DNA of 64,000 bases. Origin: Epinephelus fuscoguttatus (Eukaryota; Chordata; Actinopteri; Perciformes; Serranidae). The stretch is taken from contig NC_064753.1 of NCBI RefSeq assembly GCF_011397635.1, positions 33,194,322 to 33,258,321 of the forward strand. The letters run 5' to 3'. The position numbers were made by a program, and so were the translations under genes. Below, one piece after another: positions 1 to 11,895 of the stretch. The notes beneath the pieces are model-generated. The model saw only the letters and a program-made list of their open reading frames with translations, was not told the DNA's origin and did no database searches. The first letter of the stretch is position 1. Each line of letters opens with the position of its first letter.

Positions 1-470
1 CTTATCTTACCTGATGCTCTGTTGCTTGTTTGTCTGTCCTCTGCTCTCTTTTTTTCTTGTTTTTCAATTGAACATTAGGTGTTTTAGATGCGGCTCGGTT
101 AGAGCCTCTGACGGGCTTCATAACGGCTAACGTTAGCTGGCTAAGCTAACCGGTAAATAAAAAGCAAATGTACGATATCGCAATATTTTAACTTCCGGCT
201 AAGCTAATGTCAGTTAAATACGCCAACACTCGTGAAGCAACAATAAACAGAAGAATCCTTGTTGGAAGAATTAAGACCTAAAACAAGTCATGTAACGTTA
301 AGACACAAATGTCGTAATTTTACACACAGTTGATAATAAAATCCTAACCGCGTCAGACAAAGTTTTGTCAACAGTGAAGCTTCTTTCCGCGCTGCCGTAT
401 TCGAAGCCGAGAGCACAACGCGCATGCGTAAAAATACTATGGCTACCCTGGGTACCGCCTGACAGGCAGC
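1..470 (-). promoter_or_regulatory. Possible promoter and untranslated first exon of a leftward gene
   Basis: On the minus strand a good splice donor (CAG|GTAAGA) lies at about 11 to 5. It would end an exon transcribed off the left edge of the window. Upstream of it, at 420-428, is GCGCATGCG, a match to the NRF1 site found in many TATA-less housekeeping promoters. The stretch around 370-430 is richer in CpG than the DNA beyond it. No ATG-initiated reading frame of use is seen in the supposed exon, so it would be 5' untranslated. The call rests on these two short motifs only. Confidence 0.25.
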
Positions 471-817
471 TAGTCCTCTAAGGCTGACATTACATTACGA
501 GGGCCAGACGCAATATAGCGAAGCTTCGTGTACAAAATTCAAATTAAACGTATTACTTAATAATTACCGTTTTTCCAGACACAGCAGTCTCCCTTGAGGT
601 ATTGCACAAATATCGGCATTATACACAAAAACGCTGCCTGTGAGGTCCATTCCAGGGCAAAAACCCCCCCCCTAACACTTCGGTGGCTTGAAACCATTTT
701 GGGAATGTGATTGTGACTTCTTTAAAAACACATTTATTTTCTAACAGATTGTTTTTATCAGCCTTTCTGGAAACAGTTGTTGTACTATAGTTCCTCAGAC
801 AGCACCTTTATGTAGAG

Positions 818-1288
818 TAGTGTTGCACGGTATACTGGTACTAAAATAGTACCACGGTACTAGAGTATTCCAAATGGTACTATACTGCATTTGGAAAATA
901 CCGGTACTTTGAAATTGATTCAATTCATTAATTTAGTTAATTTATTTTACTCATTTATGCACACAAACGCCTTTCTTGTTCCTATTGGAGCACAGATTGC
1001 ACAATGGTGTGTATGACAACACCTAAAAAAGACAAAAGAAAGTCTGCCTCGCAAAGGGAGACAACACGAGACAACACAAACTTGGTGGAACATTTGAGTT
1101 ACCAAACCTTGATGTCCATACCGAACCATGATTTTTTTGGTACGGTTACACCCCTACTATTTATTGTTATAAAGGTTTGTATCCAAAAGGCCTTTTCCTG
1201 AGCAAAAGTATCGAAGAGTATCGAAAAGCATCGAAATTCATATTGATACTGGTACCGAAACAAACATTTTGGTATCGTGACAACACTA
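818..1288. mobile_element. Non-autonomous hAT-type DNA transposon, 471 bp
   Basis: The ends are inverted: TAGTGTTGCACGGTAT on the left, and TAGTGTTGTCACGATACC on the complement of the right end. The element is flanked by a perfect 8-bp direct repeat, ATGTAGAG, at 810-817 and 1289-1296. An 8-bp duplication with TAG-starting termini is typical of hAT elements. No transposase frame is present; the short frames inside (947-1201) have no recognised domain. The intact duplication means both boundaries are exact. Confidence 0.85.
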
Positions 1289-1296
1289 ATGTAGAG

Positions 1297-2045
1297 ATGC
1301 TGTCAACAGCGAATGGTAAATGACATTTTTTAATTTTAAAGGTATTTTACAGCCGTTTGCTCTCCTGTAAACTTTTGCACACCCCTGATTAATATTTTTG
1401 CACATCCTTCACTAAACTGTAGACTTTTATATTTTGAAACAGCTATATTGCACATACTTTAATGCTATATATACTTTTTTAAAACTATCTGTCATATGTT
1501 TACAGCAACATTTGTGGTACTTTGAATTATTTCTTTAGTACTTTGCCCTCTCCCTGTTTTCTCTTAATATGTTTATCTTTGCACCAAAAAAAGAGTAACA
1601 CACACATACTTGCAGATACAAAGAGTATTGTGGGTTTTCAGCAGTTTAACAGCATGACTTTGTTTCCTTGTTATCTGTTTTTTAAACTGTTTTCCTCAAC
1701 CGTTTTCTTACATTGTAAAAAAAGGTGACAAAGGTATACATTATTAAATTGGGAGACTTTCCAGTACATTATTTTTAGTTGGTTTGGAGACCAGGCAGTC
1801 TTCAAGGGATCTATTACCTTGTCAATACCAAAAAATGTGGCCGTGACTGTCGTACACATGGGATCCAGTTTGACCATAACTTCGTAAATCTTTGGTAAAC
1901 ACTTGTGCAAACAACTATTTTAAGTTTTTGATTTGTTCTCAGTTTAGTGAAATCTGTAGAAATTTGTTTTCTGATATACAGACCTTCAAATTCAATACTG
2001 TCAAAATACACGAGCCCACAAGTGAAACTGAAATACACAATCTAG
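1297..2045. other. No gene recognised; downstream flank of mrpl16
   Basis: This is A/T-rich unique-looking DNA between the hAT element and the end of mrpl16. Short open frames on both strands have no recognised similarity and no splice context. I see nothing else in it. Confidence 0.4.
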
Positions 2046-2051
2046 TTTATT
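2046..2051 (-). terminator. Candidate poly(A) signal of mrpl16
   Basis: TTTATT on the plus strand is AATAAA on the mrpl16 strand, about 160 bp past the stop codon at 2212-2214. The spacing suits a short 3' untranslated region. No other AATAAA lies closer. Confidence 0.45.
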
Positions 2052-2211
2052 CATTTTTTTAAGCAGCAAAACAACAAACTGTCCAATTCACTGATGCATT
2101 TGTGTAGAAAAACAAAAATGAAACAAGACTCCCAAATGTGACTGAATATTTTGATTGCCTCTTCAATGGTGTGGTTTGGATGACACTGTATCGATCTGTC
2201 CCTAAGGTCCG

Positions 2212-5200
2212 TCACACCCTCAACTTGTTGTGAAATTTGCCGCTGAAGCGTCCGTGGTTGTGAAGCTCGAGGGGGCTGAGCACCTTCCTGATACCCAGCA
2301 TGTTTCCTTGCACTATCTCCTTAAAGGTCCAGGGATTCTGGTTGTTTTGCTCCCTTTCACGCTGCTTCTGTTTCATGGCTGCCAGGCTCTCTCTGGTCAC
2401 CACCTATAGAGAAAAACACAATGTGAGGAATGGCTGGGTTATACTGAGGTATTTAAAGATGTTCAGCTGTAAAGTTCAAGTCCCCCTCTATTAAAAATAT
2501 GTTTTGCTTATTGTTACTTTATGTGGAAAGTCCGTTGCACATTCCCTGAAAATTGACTTTGAAACAGTTAAAATTTTGAAATAAAAATATTTGTATACAG
2601 CTACAATGGAGGGAGTGACTCTGACTCTGCCCTGAAAGTTTCTTGACAACTGTTCATTCAATCGCCGTGTATTGCTAAGGACTCAAGGAAGTGAAGTGGT
2701 GAGTGCAAACTCTTCAGATCTACAGAACATATTTATTAGTGGTGCATTACTAACACGAGAAGTAAACCATGTGTAGTGTATTGAGAGTCTATACACCACC
2801 GAACGGCATGTTTGGTACAGCTTATTCTCTGTCACTTGCTGCAGTACATTCAAGAAGGATGAATAAAGAGAGGCTGAAGATGTCACACTGAAGCAAACTT
2901 TACCATTTAGAGCATCAGCAGGGCAACTTTCAAAATGAAGGCTTTTGTTCCAAGAAAATAGCTGGACTTTGGTATTGAGGCTATAAAATGTTTGTGGGTG
3001 CTCTTTCACCCAAATGATGAGTATATTCTATCGTTGGAAGGGGACGAAACTATGCCATGGCTGGTGTATTGCTCAAAACACAAGGAGGCCAAGCAATCAG
3101 CCCGTTCCGAAAAGGCCAGTTTTGAATGGGCACTACAGTTGTATTAGTGAATTCTTGATTTGAGGTAGAAGGAGTAGATGAAGGAGCAAATGTTGGAGTA
3201 GAGAGGTGTTTCCTTTATTTAGCCTAATTGACTATATTTAAATGTGCAAAATATTCCAGTTTTTGACCTTATTCAGAAAAAGACAACATTCCTGCTAAGC
3301 TGTTTACATGGCTAATGAAAATGAATATTCCACTAATAATCCTGTTTCAATGCAGCCTTGTAAACTCAAATTAACATGCCCTTTTTATCATGTCAAAATA
3401 TAGAAAAGTGGAACAGCTGGAGCTGCTTATGCCATTTTATTTCTTGGCATCAAAATTAGTTTTCAACAGTATCAGACTTGTTCACCAATGCGAACACAGC
3501 CTCCCTCTTTTTTATTCCTTGAAAAAGTCTGTGTGGTGATACTTGCACATGTCCAAAAACCTGTTACATCCAAGTCTTTCATGATGTTTAAAAGCATGTG
3601 TGTTTCTTGTTCCGACCAGAAATGTGGGCTTTTCTTTTATGGCAACCATCTCTACCCCAGCCTTGCAAACTGCTGGACAGTTGGTTTGTGTACAGTGCAT
3701 CCATGACAACAGGGCACAGAGCTGATCATAAATGGACAAGTAGGGCCCTGTCCAAATACCCGCACTTGCGCCCTGAGGTCTTCCCTGAAGTGCACTTGCC
3801 GGAAGTGCAGTTAGGGGCGTAAGTACGCAAAGGACCGACGCTGTTTAAAAAGGAGAACTGGGACAGTTGTGTACACGTCCCTTCCGTTGGAGTCCAACTG
3901 GTCCGTCTCCTAGGAGACAAAACATGGTGTTAGAGGGAATAACGTTGTTCGCAGCACTGCTGCTGCAAATGATAAATAGATACAATCAGCAAATGATGAG
4001 GAGGATTAGGAGCCGCAGGAGAAGGCGGCATCTACATCAGATCCAAGTATTGATGCTGATGCCCAACCAACAGGTAAATTAGGCCTAAATTAAATTTTTC
4101 TCTTGAATTTACCTGTTAATAATGTGTATATTAGCTGTAACGTCTTTTTTTACTCTACCGTTAATGTAGCCTAGATTACCGTTATTCCAATTAAAACGTT
4201 TTTTGCTTGGATAAATTGTGGTAAATTGTGATATAAAATAAACTATAAAGACATACGGTAATAAAATAATAATAATTAAGGCACAATCGAAACTGTGAAG
4301 TGATGTGGACTATCACACAAACCTCCAGTCAACTGTAAACTGTATATTATTTCATAATTAACACCCTGTCATGTATTATTAAGTCCACACAGCGTGTTGT
4401 TTGACGTTATGTTCCGGCTGTTGTCAGTCGGAGTTAACAGCTCACGGAAACATCAGTTACCGTTTGAAGATGGTGAGTTGTCCCAGCCAGCTGTGCAGTG
4501 TTAGGGCGACATGACACTATGGAGGATTCTGGGTAAAATCCTTCAGCGAAGTGAGGTCTGATGCGCACTTTCGGAAGGGGTGCATTAAGGGCGCAGGTTT
4601 GCACCCCTTGATAACAACAGAAGACAATTGGGACACCCTACGCACTTGTGCCCCTTAGCGGGAGCGCGCAACTAAGGGGCACAAGGGCGCAAGTGCAGGT
4701 ATTTGGACAGGGCCAAGCTGTGTGATGCAAACTGTGGTAAAAAAAAAAAAAAAAAATGATGGAGATGCACTATTCAAAATGCATTGTATACATGTCCAAA
4801 GAATGCTCCTAAAGCCTGAATAATGTCGGCATATCCCAAATATCTTAATCAGAAAAGGCATAGTTCAGAATATCCAAACAGAATATGCTGTTTATATGAC
4901 TCCTGTCAAATTAAGAACATTGTCATATTTGGAATAGTAGAATGTTATTGTGCATGTAAACATAATCATTGATATGAATGGAGTGGACAAAATAAAAGAA
5001 ATACCCGTTGCTATCATGCGATATAATTTAACAGCAACATGACCAGAGAGTTGAATCAACACCTCTCTAAAACAGTAGCTGCGTCTCAATTCAGGGGCTG
5101 CAGCCTTTGAAGGAAGTGAACTGCGCGGTTGACGTCGGCCACATCCTTTGAAAATCGCATCAGCCAAACCAAACAGCCTTCAAAAGGGGGCAGTCTGGTT

Positions 5201-8200
5201 TGCGGTGAATTTCCTGGTTGCATCACCAGTTGTGACCCATTGGCTTTCCTGTTTCCTAGCAACCAGCTGCTCTTGATGAAAGAAGGAGTAAGCTAGTAAG
5301 TTAGTTAGCCCTAAATCATGGACCCAGAGATTATCATTATATTTTTTTATTTATTTAATATTTAAGGAGACACTACTGTCTGATATATTTCAGGCTGATG
5401 GGACTGTTTTCAGATAAGATTAATAAATTAAGATTGTTTAAGCTGTGTGCTTTTAATGTTAACAGCAGTTAACCAACTAGTTAACAACTGTTCGTTACCT
5501 TTACTTAATATATAATCATCACCAGCGTGCAATGTATCTTGGGATAGGCTGGGCCACGAAGGCTTCATCCATTCATTCCTCCAAATTCTGGGAAAGAAGG
5601 TTGCATTTCTCGGCCACATTTGAAGGAGCTTTTGAAATGGGACAGCCTTGGTCGCGCCGATGTGATGCAATCGGTCTTCAACTGTAGCCTTTGAAGGCTG
5701 CAGCCCCTGAATTGAGACTCAGCTAGTTTTAACAGGAACTGAACATTTTAGCCTTCATGAAGGCTTTACTGCAGGACTGTTGTATTAGACTGCATTAGGT
5801 TTTTTGCATTGGGCGAAAATATTAAACTGGCACTGCTCAAGCTGAATTAACTGAATTAAAGAACAGTATATACAGTATCTGTCATCTCACCTTGGCACGG
5901 AAGGGTAGCTTCTTTGCCACCTCAGTCAGGATGTGTTCAACCTCCCCCAGCTCCACTTTTCCTCCCACCTCCACAATGAGACGTCCGTAACGGACAGGTG
6001 TCACATAGTGGTCGATGGCACCCTTGCCCCCACCCATGCGCTGACCCAGACCTTTACGTGTGATGGGCTTATAAGGGGCACGGATGCGCCAGCGGGCGAA
6101 TGTAGTCTGGGAATCCATCTTGCGGTTGATGGTGAGACGCATCATCTCCATGTGACCCCAATGAAGGTAGCCCCCTCCCAAGGCCTGCGCATCAGAGAGG
6201 GAGAGACAAAGAAAGAGGGACGTAACTTTAAAAAGTCATGCTCTTGCTAACCACTTTCTGTTTTGTTTTTACTTGGAAACAAGAATTAAGTTAGGGGGTG
6301 TGTGTGGGAGGGAAAGTTATGTTGTTCTATAAAGTTGTCGATGATTTTATAACTTCGATGACTGAAGTTATAAAATATGTTTAATCACAGTTCTCATGCA
6401 GAGTGAGTCATCTCCTGTTTTGCATAAATTTAAAACTGATGTGAAAAGTTACAGTGTAATCCTGGACAGGAAAAAAGACACGTCTAAACACTTTATAATC
6501 ATGTCCTGTAAGGGCTGGGAAATATTTGACAGTTGGCATTACAGGTTTGCTAATATACAGTTACAAAAGGCAAGCTATAAAATACTGCAGGTAGTGTGAT
6601 CTTAACAGATTTCACCACTTCATGCAGCTGTCAGATGAACAGCAGTGTTTACAGAACATTAATGCACTCACCACAATAGCGTATTGTCCTGAGGAGAATG
6701 AAGTTGCTACTGTCTCTGGGCCTTGGATATCCCGTAGCCTCTTCATCTCTTTCCTGGCCTTTACAAGATTGGGCACCTTGTCTAAAAACTTAAGTTTGGG
6801 CTTCTCTGGCAGCACCACACCTTAAAAACAAGAGTGAGGAATCGTGAACATTAATAGACAGCATCAGGCAAAGATGTCTAATTTAAAACCACATGTCTAG
6901 GATAAAAAAAAAGAGTACAAAGAAGAAAATGAAAGGAAGATGAATGATTACCACTGTAGTCTGGAGGAATGTCATGTGTCTTCAGGCCAGCAGTGAGGAC
7001 TTTCAAGTGGCTGTATAAAAGACCTGCAAAACACAAAGCAGAATACAAAACTGTCATCTTAGTGCTAATATAGTATCACTCAGTTTAAAAACATGGTATG
7101 CAGGAATGGTAAGTTACTGTAAGTAAACATGCTCAAGCATGCTCGTCAGGGAAAGTGAAAGCCAACCACAGATTCACTTTTGTTTTGGAACGAGCTTTGT
7201 CCACTTGGCATTTATCTTTGCTGTATTTGCTGCTTACAGTCTTTTTTTTAAAGATATTTTTTGGGGCATTTTTTGCAGTTAATGGACAGGACAGTTAAGA
7301 GTGAAAGGGGGAGAGAGAGAGGGGATGACATGCAGCAAAGGGCCACAGGCTGGACTCGAGCCCGGGCAGCTGTGGCGACAGCCTTGTACTTGGGGCGCCT
7401 GCTCTACCACTAAGCCACCGACGCCCCGCTGCTTACAGTCTTGAAACTGGTTATTGCCTTTTTATAAAGTCCCAACCTCACACGCGTGCTTGTGCCCAAA
7501 AATGTCCAGAACATATAAAATAGGAAGAAAATAAGAAAATACAGGCAGAAGGCCGGGTCTCTGCCCTTTTTTCTTTTTTTTATCCTGTATACTATATGTT
7601 TAAATGTGATAATTTAAACAAATGTCTCTCCAAGGTGAACAGCAGAGACAGAGAAACTGTAGTGACTGTATAGGTAATTCTGTGATATTTCCATTTAAAT
7701 AGAATTAAACCCACTTTGGGTCTATTGTGCTATAGTTTACAACAACTTTAAGACTTGACTAATTCTAAATTGTGTGTGTTTCGAAGCTTAAGGAGACAGT
7801 TGTTAGTTGTTACACTTGTTTGAGACTCTTCTTCGTATGTCTCCACATAAAAAAAATGTTATTTGGTTGGCAGCTTTGTCAACATTAAAAGTCCACTGCC
7901 CCTGGCTGTCCTCAGTCAGCTTGTTAACACCAGCGTGTCTCCATGTATAGTCTGCATCTGCTTTAAACCACAGTGTCAGATTTATGATTTATGTTTTTAC
8001 TTTTTACTAAGTATCAGTGCTGCATGTTATTGCAATGGTCTGTTTGTAGGACTTAAAAACTCATTCAGAATGCTGCTTCTAGGGTCCTGACAAAAACACA
8101 GACATATGACCACATTACTCCAGCTCTAAAATCCTTACACTGGTTCCCTGTCATTCTGAGAATCGAGTTCAAAATCTTGATGCTTGTGCATAAATCACTC

Positions 8201-9184
8201 TGTGGCTCAGCGCCCAAATATATCTCTGACATGAATTTTTTTTTAAACACTTGTGGAGGTGTGTCACTTTCAAAATGGCTTCTCGGTGTATTCCACCCAC
8301 CTGTGCCCACTTATTAATCACGATTTGGGTGACACCCCCTACCAAGCTTTTAAAATGTCTTGCCTGACTCCTGTCCACCCTTTTGCACCCTGATGAAGAC
8401 CTTTGGGTCGAAACTGGTCGGTGTTTCAATGTAAACAGCCATGTTTTGAAATAAAGGCTTTTTAATTCAATTCAAACGCATCTGTTCCTGCTCCACACGA
8501 GTGCCTGAAGTTCATTTTTTCTTCCTATATTTCTGACATGCTTGTGACATGCACCTTCCAAGACCCTGAGGACATCTGGGGCCGACCTACTGACCGTCCC
8601 AAGAGTTTAAAATCAATTTTAAATTCCTCTTTATCATTGCACTTCTGGTCTGCACTTTTGCTTTTTTTTTTAATTTAAACCATTAGTAATTCATTTTTAC
8701 CTTTTATATCTTTTTTCTCTTCTCTCTTTTACTATAAATCTATATCCCTTATGTTTCATATTTAATTGCCATGTAAAGCACTTTGAATTGCCCTGATGTA
8801 TCAAATGTGCAGTACCAACAGCTGCCCGGCCTTGCCATGTTAGATGTTGATAGTATCTCAGCTTTATATATATATATATATGTACATATATATTACTCTT
8901 CTGCAAGCTAACATTTGTCCAGAGGCTAACTTCAAAGTAAAAAAAAAATCACACTGACAATCTATTACATTTACAGCAATGCTTATTAATGTGTACTTAC
9001 AGCCGCTGTAACACCAACAATACATAAACATATAACGCACAATGAATAAAGGAGCTAATTTTGTTAACGTAGCCAAAGTGTCAAGTTAACGTTACGTTAG
9101 CTAATTTTCGTTACCTTGCTGGTGACCGTTGGCTCTACAGATGCCGGTCAGTCCATCGACAGCAGCCTTCACTAAGGAAAACAT
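2212..9184 (-). CDS. mrpl16: Mitochondrial ribosomal protein L16 (bL16m/uL16m), 5 coding exons
   Basis: Large-subunit protein of the mitochondrial ribosome, nuclear encoded and imported into the matrix; the uL16 family sits near the tRNA sites and the peptidyl-transferase region. Coding exons in gene order: 9184-9115, 7023-6952, 6820-6672, 6184-5891, 2403-2212. Phases fit at every junction and the total is 258 aa, against about 251 in human. The 5' exon starts [11 protein letters not shown], a short basic leader suited to mitochondrial import. Exon 3 has [12 protein letters not shown]. Exon 4 holds the family core: [39 protein letters not shown] and [10 protein letters not shown]. Exon 5 has [10 protein letters not shown] and [11 protein letters not shown], close to the human end. 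Introns of 2.1, 0.13, 0.49 and 3.5 kb carry transposons. Upstream ETS-like sites fit a housekeeping mitochondrial gene. I see no frameshift or stop. Confidence 0.96.
3744..4714. mobile_element. DNA transposon with about 31-bp terminal inverted repeats
   Basis: Left end GGCCCTGTCCAAATACC..GCACTTGCGCCCT at 3744-3774 is matched in reverse complement at 4684-4714, with one difference. The element lies in mrpl16 intron 4. Inside, 3924-4079 on the plus strand reads [20 protein letters not shown] followed by an Arg-rich stretch. This could be the first exon of a transposase but has no domain I can name. No clear target duplication is visible, so the superfamily is left open. Confidence 0.7.
5076..5725. 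mobile_element. Inverted-repeat DNA element (MITE-like), 650 bp
   Basis: The left end TAGCTGCGTCTCAATTCAGG.. continues into GGGCTGCAGCCTTTGAAGG. The right end (5687-5725) is its reverse complement with few changes. It sits in mrpl16 intron 4. Termini of this kind (ending GAATTGAGAC) are frequent in teleost genomes and are usually classed as hAT-like. No transposase frame was seen, and I could not find a clean 8-bp duplication. Confidence 0.65.
7120..7560 (+). repeat. Dispersed repeat, copy 1 (interrupted by a SINE)
   Basis: The parts 7140-7243 and 7441-7550 match, piece by piece, a second copy at about 62870-63090 (for example GTGAAAG..CAGATTCACT, TGCTGTATTTG, TTGCCTTTTTATAAA, AAGAAAATACAGG). 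The copy is split by the SINE at 7244-7427. The family is not recognised. Confidence 0.6.
7244..7427 (-). mobile_element. tRNA-derived SINE, minus strand
   Basis: Read on the minus strand, the head is GGGGCGTCGGTGGCTTAGTG followed by GTAGAGCAGGCGCCC, a tRNA-like A box. Then comes GGGCTCGAGTCC (plus positions 7352-7363), a B box of RNA polymerase III. The body ends in an A-rich tail (poly-T at 7244 onwards on the plus strand). It is flanked by a perfect 15-bp target duplication GCTGCTTACAGTCTT at 7229-7243 and 7428-7442. It lies in mrpl16 intron 1 and is not a functional tRNA. Confidence 0.88.
8066..8815 (+). mobile_element. L2/Rex1-type LINE, 3' part, interrupted
   Basis: Plus-strand frame 8066-8233 reads [27 protein letters not shown] and [11 protein letters not shown], then APKYISDM. 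This is the C-terminal reverse-transcriptase region typical of vertebrate L2-like LINEs. It resumes after the insertion at 8234-8525 and ends with the usual tail GTAAAGCACTTTGAATTG at about 8773. Only the last part of the element is present, so it is a 5'-truncated dead copy in mrpl16 intron 1. Confidence 0.75.
8234..8525. mobile_element. Unclassified retro-insertion inside the L2 copy
   Basis: A 292-bp block interrupts the LINE frame and is flanked by a 15-bp duplication with one mismatch: TATATCTCTGACATG at 8219-8233 and TATATTTCTGACATG at 8526-8540. It starts with a T-run, consistent with a poly(A) tail on the minus strand. It contains CCTGATGAAGACCTTTGGGT and an AATAAAGGC motif, seen also around 52500. 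The family is not known to me. Confidence 0.6.
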
Positions 9185-9334
9185 GATGTAACGTTAAACG
9201 TTTAATGAGACACTATAAACACCGAACTGTCACTTCGTGTGGTCCATACACGAGCATTTTAAAGAGGTTTACTCATAAAACTGTTATGAACACCATGCTC
9301 TGTACAAGGTCGCTGCCATTGCTGTTTTCTTCTT

Positions 9335-9365
9335 TACTTCCGCCAGAAGGAGACACACTTCCGGT
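9335..9365 (-). promoter_or_regulatory. ETS-type sites in the mrpl16 promoter
   Basis: Two copies of an ETS-like core, TACTTCCGCC at about 9335-9344 and ACTTCCGGT at 9357-9365, lie 150-180 bp upstream of the mrpl16 start codon. GABP/NRF2 (ETS) sites are usual in promoters of nuclear genes for mitochondrial proteins. No TATA box is evident. Confidence 0.45.
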
Positions 9366-9509
9366 ATCTAAGCCTTTTCACAATTAAAGCCTACTAACGT
9401 TCATAGGTCCTTTATTTATATATAAATAAATATATATAAATAATATCTTTTATAAAATAAATATTATACATATTAATATATATACTATTAATTTTCTAAA
9501 TATATTATT

Positions 9510-9510
<1 letters not shown>

Positions 9511-9559
<49 letters not shown>
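9511..9559. repeat. (ATCT)n microsatellite
   Basis: About twelve perfect CTAT/ATCT units, set in an A/T-rich stretch (9410-9510) just upstream of mrpl16. Confidence 0.97.
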
Positions 9560-9774
9560 GTTTTAATTCTATATAGTTCCACCTTTCACTAGAGCATGTT
9601 TCTCCTATTTCATGTTGTGTTGTGCTACTTTACTAAAGTTTGCAATAATTTTTTTCCATAAGAATTCTACATTAAATTCATTTTTTTCTTGATTGAGCTT
9701 TAAATAAAACATATTTTACCCAACAGAATATTTGTATTTATAATCTGGGGACAGTTTTCATCCAGGACCCCAAA

Positions 9775-9990
9775 TCAATTGTTTAAAGGTGTCACTTTAA
9801 AAGAAATGTTGAGAGGCTGCAGCCAGACCTGGGTATCAGTCCAGAAACCAGCAACATTAGGGCAGTAGAAAAACAAATGCAACTGCTCTTCCTCTTCCTC
9901 ATTGCAGAATCTACATAGTGATGATTTTTCAACATCAAACATATGACGTTGTTTTATAATTTCATAGAAAATCTTCATTACTCAATCACT
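9775..9990 (-). mobile_element. L1/Tx1-type LINE fragment (zf-RVT end)
   Basis: The minus-strand frame 9775-9978 begins MKIFYEIIKQR and contains CRFCNEEEEEQLHLFFYCP followed by FWTDTQVWL. The C-x2-C-x8-H-x4-C pattern with a following FW..W is the zinc-knuckle (zf-RVT) end of L1-like reverse transcriptases. The rest of the element is missing, so it is a short dead fragment. Confidence 0.65.
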
Positions 9991-10671
9991 CAAACTCACA
10001 TTTCATCTGCAATACACTTGAAGCAACATATGCTTTTTCTAGAGTTGACGTTTGGCTAATTTCAAAGCAAAGACAGGTCTCAGAAGTACAAATTTGGAGG
10101 ATAATTTATCATAAAACAATCCTACTCAAACTGAGTCTTATAAAATAAAGATAATAAAAGGCTTTTTATTAATTAAAAATGTAACCAAATTATCATTTTG
10201 ACCAGAAGATGGCGGTGGATAGGCAAAGTTATGGTACTACTACAACTTATCCTGAGGGGTCGTGAATGCGTGTGCAGTATCCAGTATCATGCCAATACAT
10301 CCAAAGTCAAAGGGTAGAGTCATTAGGCTTTATTCTCATGTGAGATTTAATGACACTCTCACTATGTTCACACTTGTTTAACTTTACAGCAGAAATATAA
10401 GTTCAATTATCTTTTGTTGAGGTCCCCTGCCTGTAATATGCTATGCCACAAAATGTCACACTGAACGTTTTGCACAGAGTTGCACAAAATGCTGCACATT
10501 ATAGAACAACTGAACAGACGGTTGAGGCAGTAGGTTACAAAGAAGCTTATCTGAGAGTTTCTCATGTGCAATATCACACTCATTTGTGTGTCAAAATCAT
10601 GGTTTACCTCTGCAATCTGAAAACAGGAACATTAGTTTTAATCCTAATGCCTACTGTATGACTTTTTTCTG
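9991..10671. other. No gene recognised
   Basis: A/T-rich DNA between two LINE fragments. The frame at 10443-10661 has no recognised domain. Nothing else is seen. Confidence 0.4.
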
Positions 10672-11372
10672 CCCGACCAGGGCAAGTTGTCCTTCCTCCT
10701 GCAGGTTGTGGCTGACCTCTTGCCAACTCCAAGCAACCTAACGATCTGGGGTAAAAAAGAAGACCCATCCTGCAAACAATATGGAGCGGGTGTTTGCACC
10801 CTGAACCACATCTTGACTGGATGTCCCAAGGCACTGGGGCTGCAGAGGGTTAAGGCCAACAAACACCAGGCTTCACCACCCAAAGCGATCAATTTTCAAG
10901 GGGAAGGGGTCAAGACTTCTCGGGCAAGAACAGCTGCCAAGAGCCTGGTTTCAGTTTTGAATTGAGCCTCTGACTGGGAGATGCAGGTGGACCTGAAGAG
11001 GAGACTCGTCTTTCCCGAAGAGGTAGCAGTAACATCACTCCGACTACACATGACCTTAATATCAAGGAGCACGAAAACCATCTTGGTTGCCGAACTTACA
11101 GTCCCTTGGGAGGATAGGCTAGCCATCTCTCAGTTAAAGAAAGCAAAGTACCAGGACTTGATTGATGAGGCCCTTGTCAAAGGGTGGCATACATCCTTAT
11201 TTCCCATTGAAGTCAGCTACCATGGTTTCCCATCAACATCAGCGCGCTATTTCTTACAAAAGATCGGTTTGGAACCCAGACAACTAAAGAAAGCCACCAG
11301 CGAAATAGCCATGGCAGCCAAGACAAGCTTGCTATGGTTGACCAAAGCCCAGAGCTGGAACCCCTCTCCGGG
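10672..11372 (+). pseudogene. R2-like (restriction-like-endonuclease) LINE ORF remnant, 3' end
   Basis: One plus-strand frame from about 10672 to 11372, with a single in-frame TGA at 10963-10965, looks like the C-terminal part of a non-LTR retrotransposon of the R2/Hero type. It shows a zinc-knuckle region (CKQYGA..CTLNHILTGCPKAL) in which the usual second cysteine is Tyr. After the stop comes WEMQVDLKRRLVFPEEVAV, then AELTVPWEDR and PIEVSYHGF, typical of the PD-(D/E)xK endonuclease. The family's catalytic R-P-D is R-L-H here. The upstream part of the element is absent and the frame is broken by the 11373-13495 insertion; the other side continues from 13496. It is a dead copy. The assignment is from memory of family motifs. 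Confidence 0.6.
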
Positions 11373-11529
11373 TATGGGGTGCCGTTTGTAAAGTGTCTCA
11401 CGTTAAAAAAAAATCAACATTTTGCCACATTTAGCTTCAAACAATGTTTAAAAAAGTATTGTGAATTTTTTAACGTCACCTTTTACCACATTTACAGCAA
11501 TATTTGTTAACTTAGAAATATATTAAATA

Positions 11530-11895
11530 GTTAAATCTAAATATTAAATGTGGCACCTAAATGTTAAATGTTAAATCTAAATATTAAATCTAAATCTAAA
11601 TCTAAATGTTAAATCTAAATGTTAAATATAAATATAAATATAAATGTTAAATCTAAATGCTAAATATAAATATAAATGTTAAATCTAAATATTAAATCTA
11701 AATCTAAATCTAAATGTTAAATCTAAATATTAAATCTAAATCTAAATCTAAATGTTAAATATAAATCTAAATGTTAAATCTAAATGCTAAATATAAATAT
11801 AAATATAAATGTTAAATCTAAATATTAAATATAAATCTAAATGTTAAATCTAAATGCTAAATATAAATCTAAATGTTAAATGTTAAATCTAAATG
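11530..11895. repeat. TAAATCT-like tandem array, left arm
   Basis: A run of short units (TAAATCTAAATATTAAATC and variants TAAATGT, TAAATAT) makes up a 370-bp block in the left arm of the fold-back element. The unit order varies, so array length differs from that of the right arm. Confidence 0.9.

Noticed and set aside
7244-7427. Possible tRNA gene on the minus strand
   Set aside because: A and B boxes are present, but the sequence continues into a SINE body with an A-rich tail and has a target duplication; no tRNA cloverleaf end is formed.
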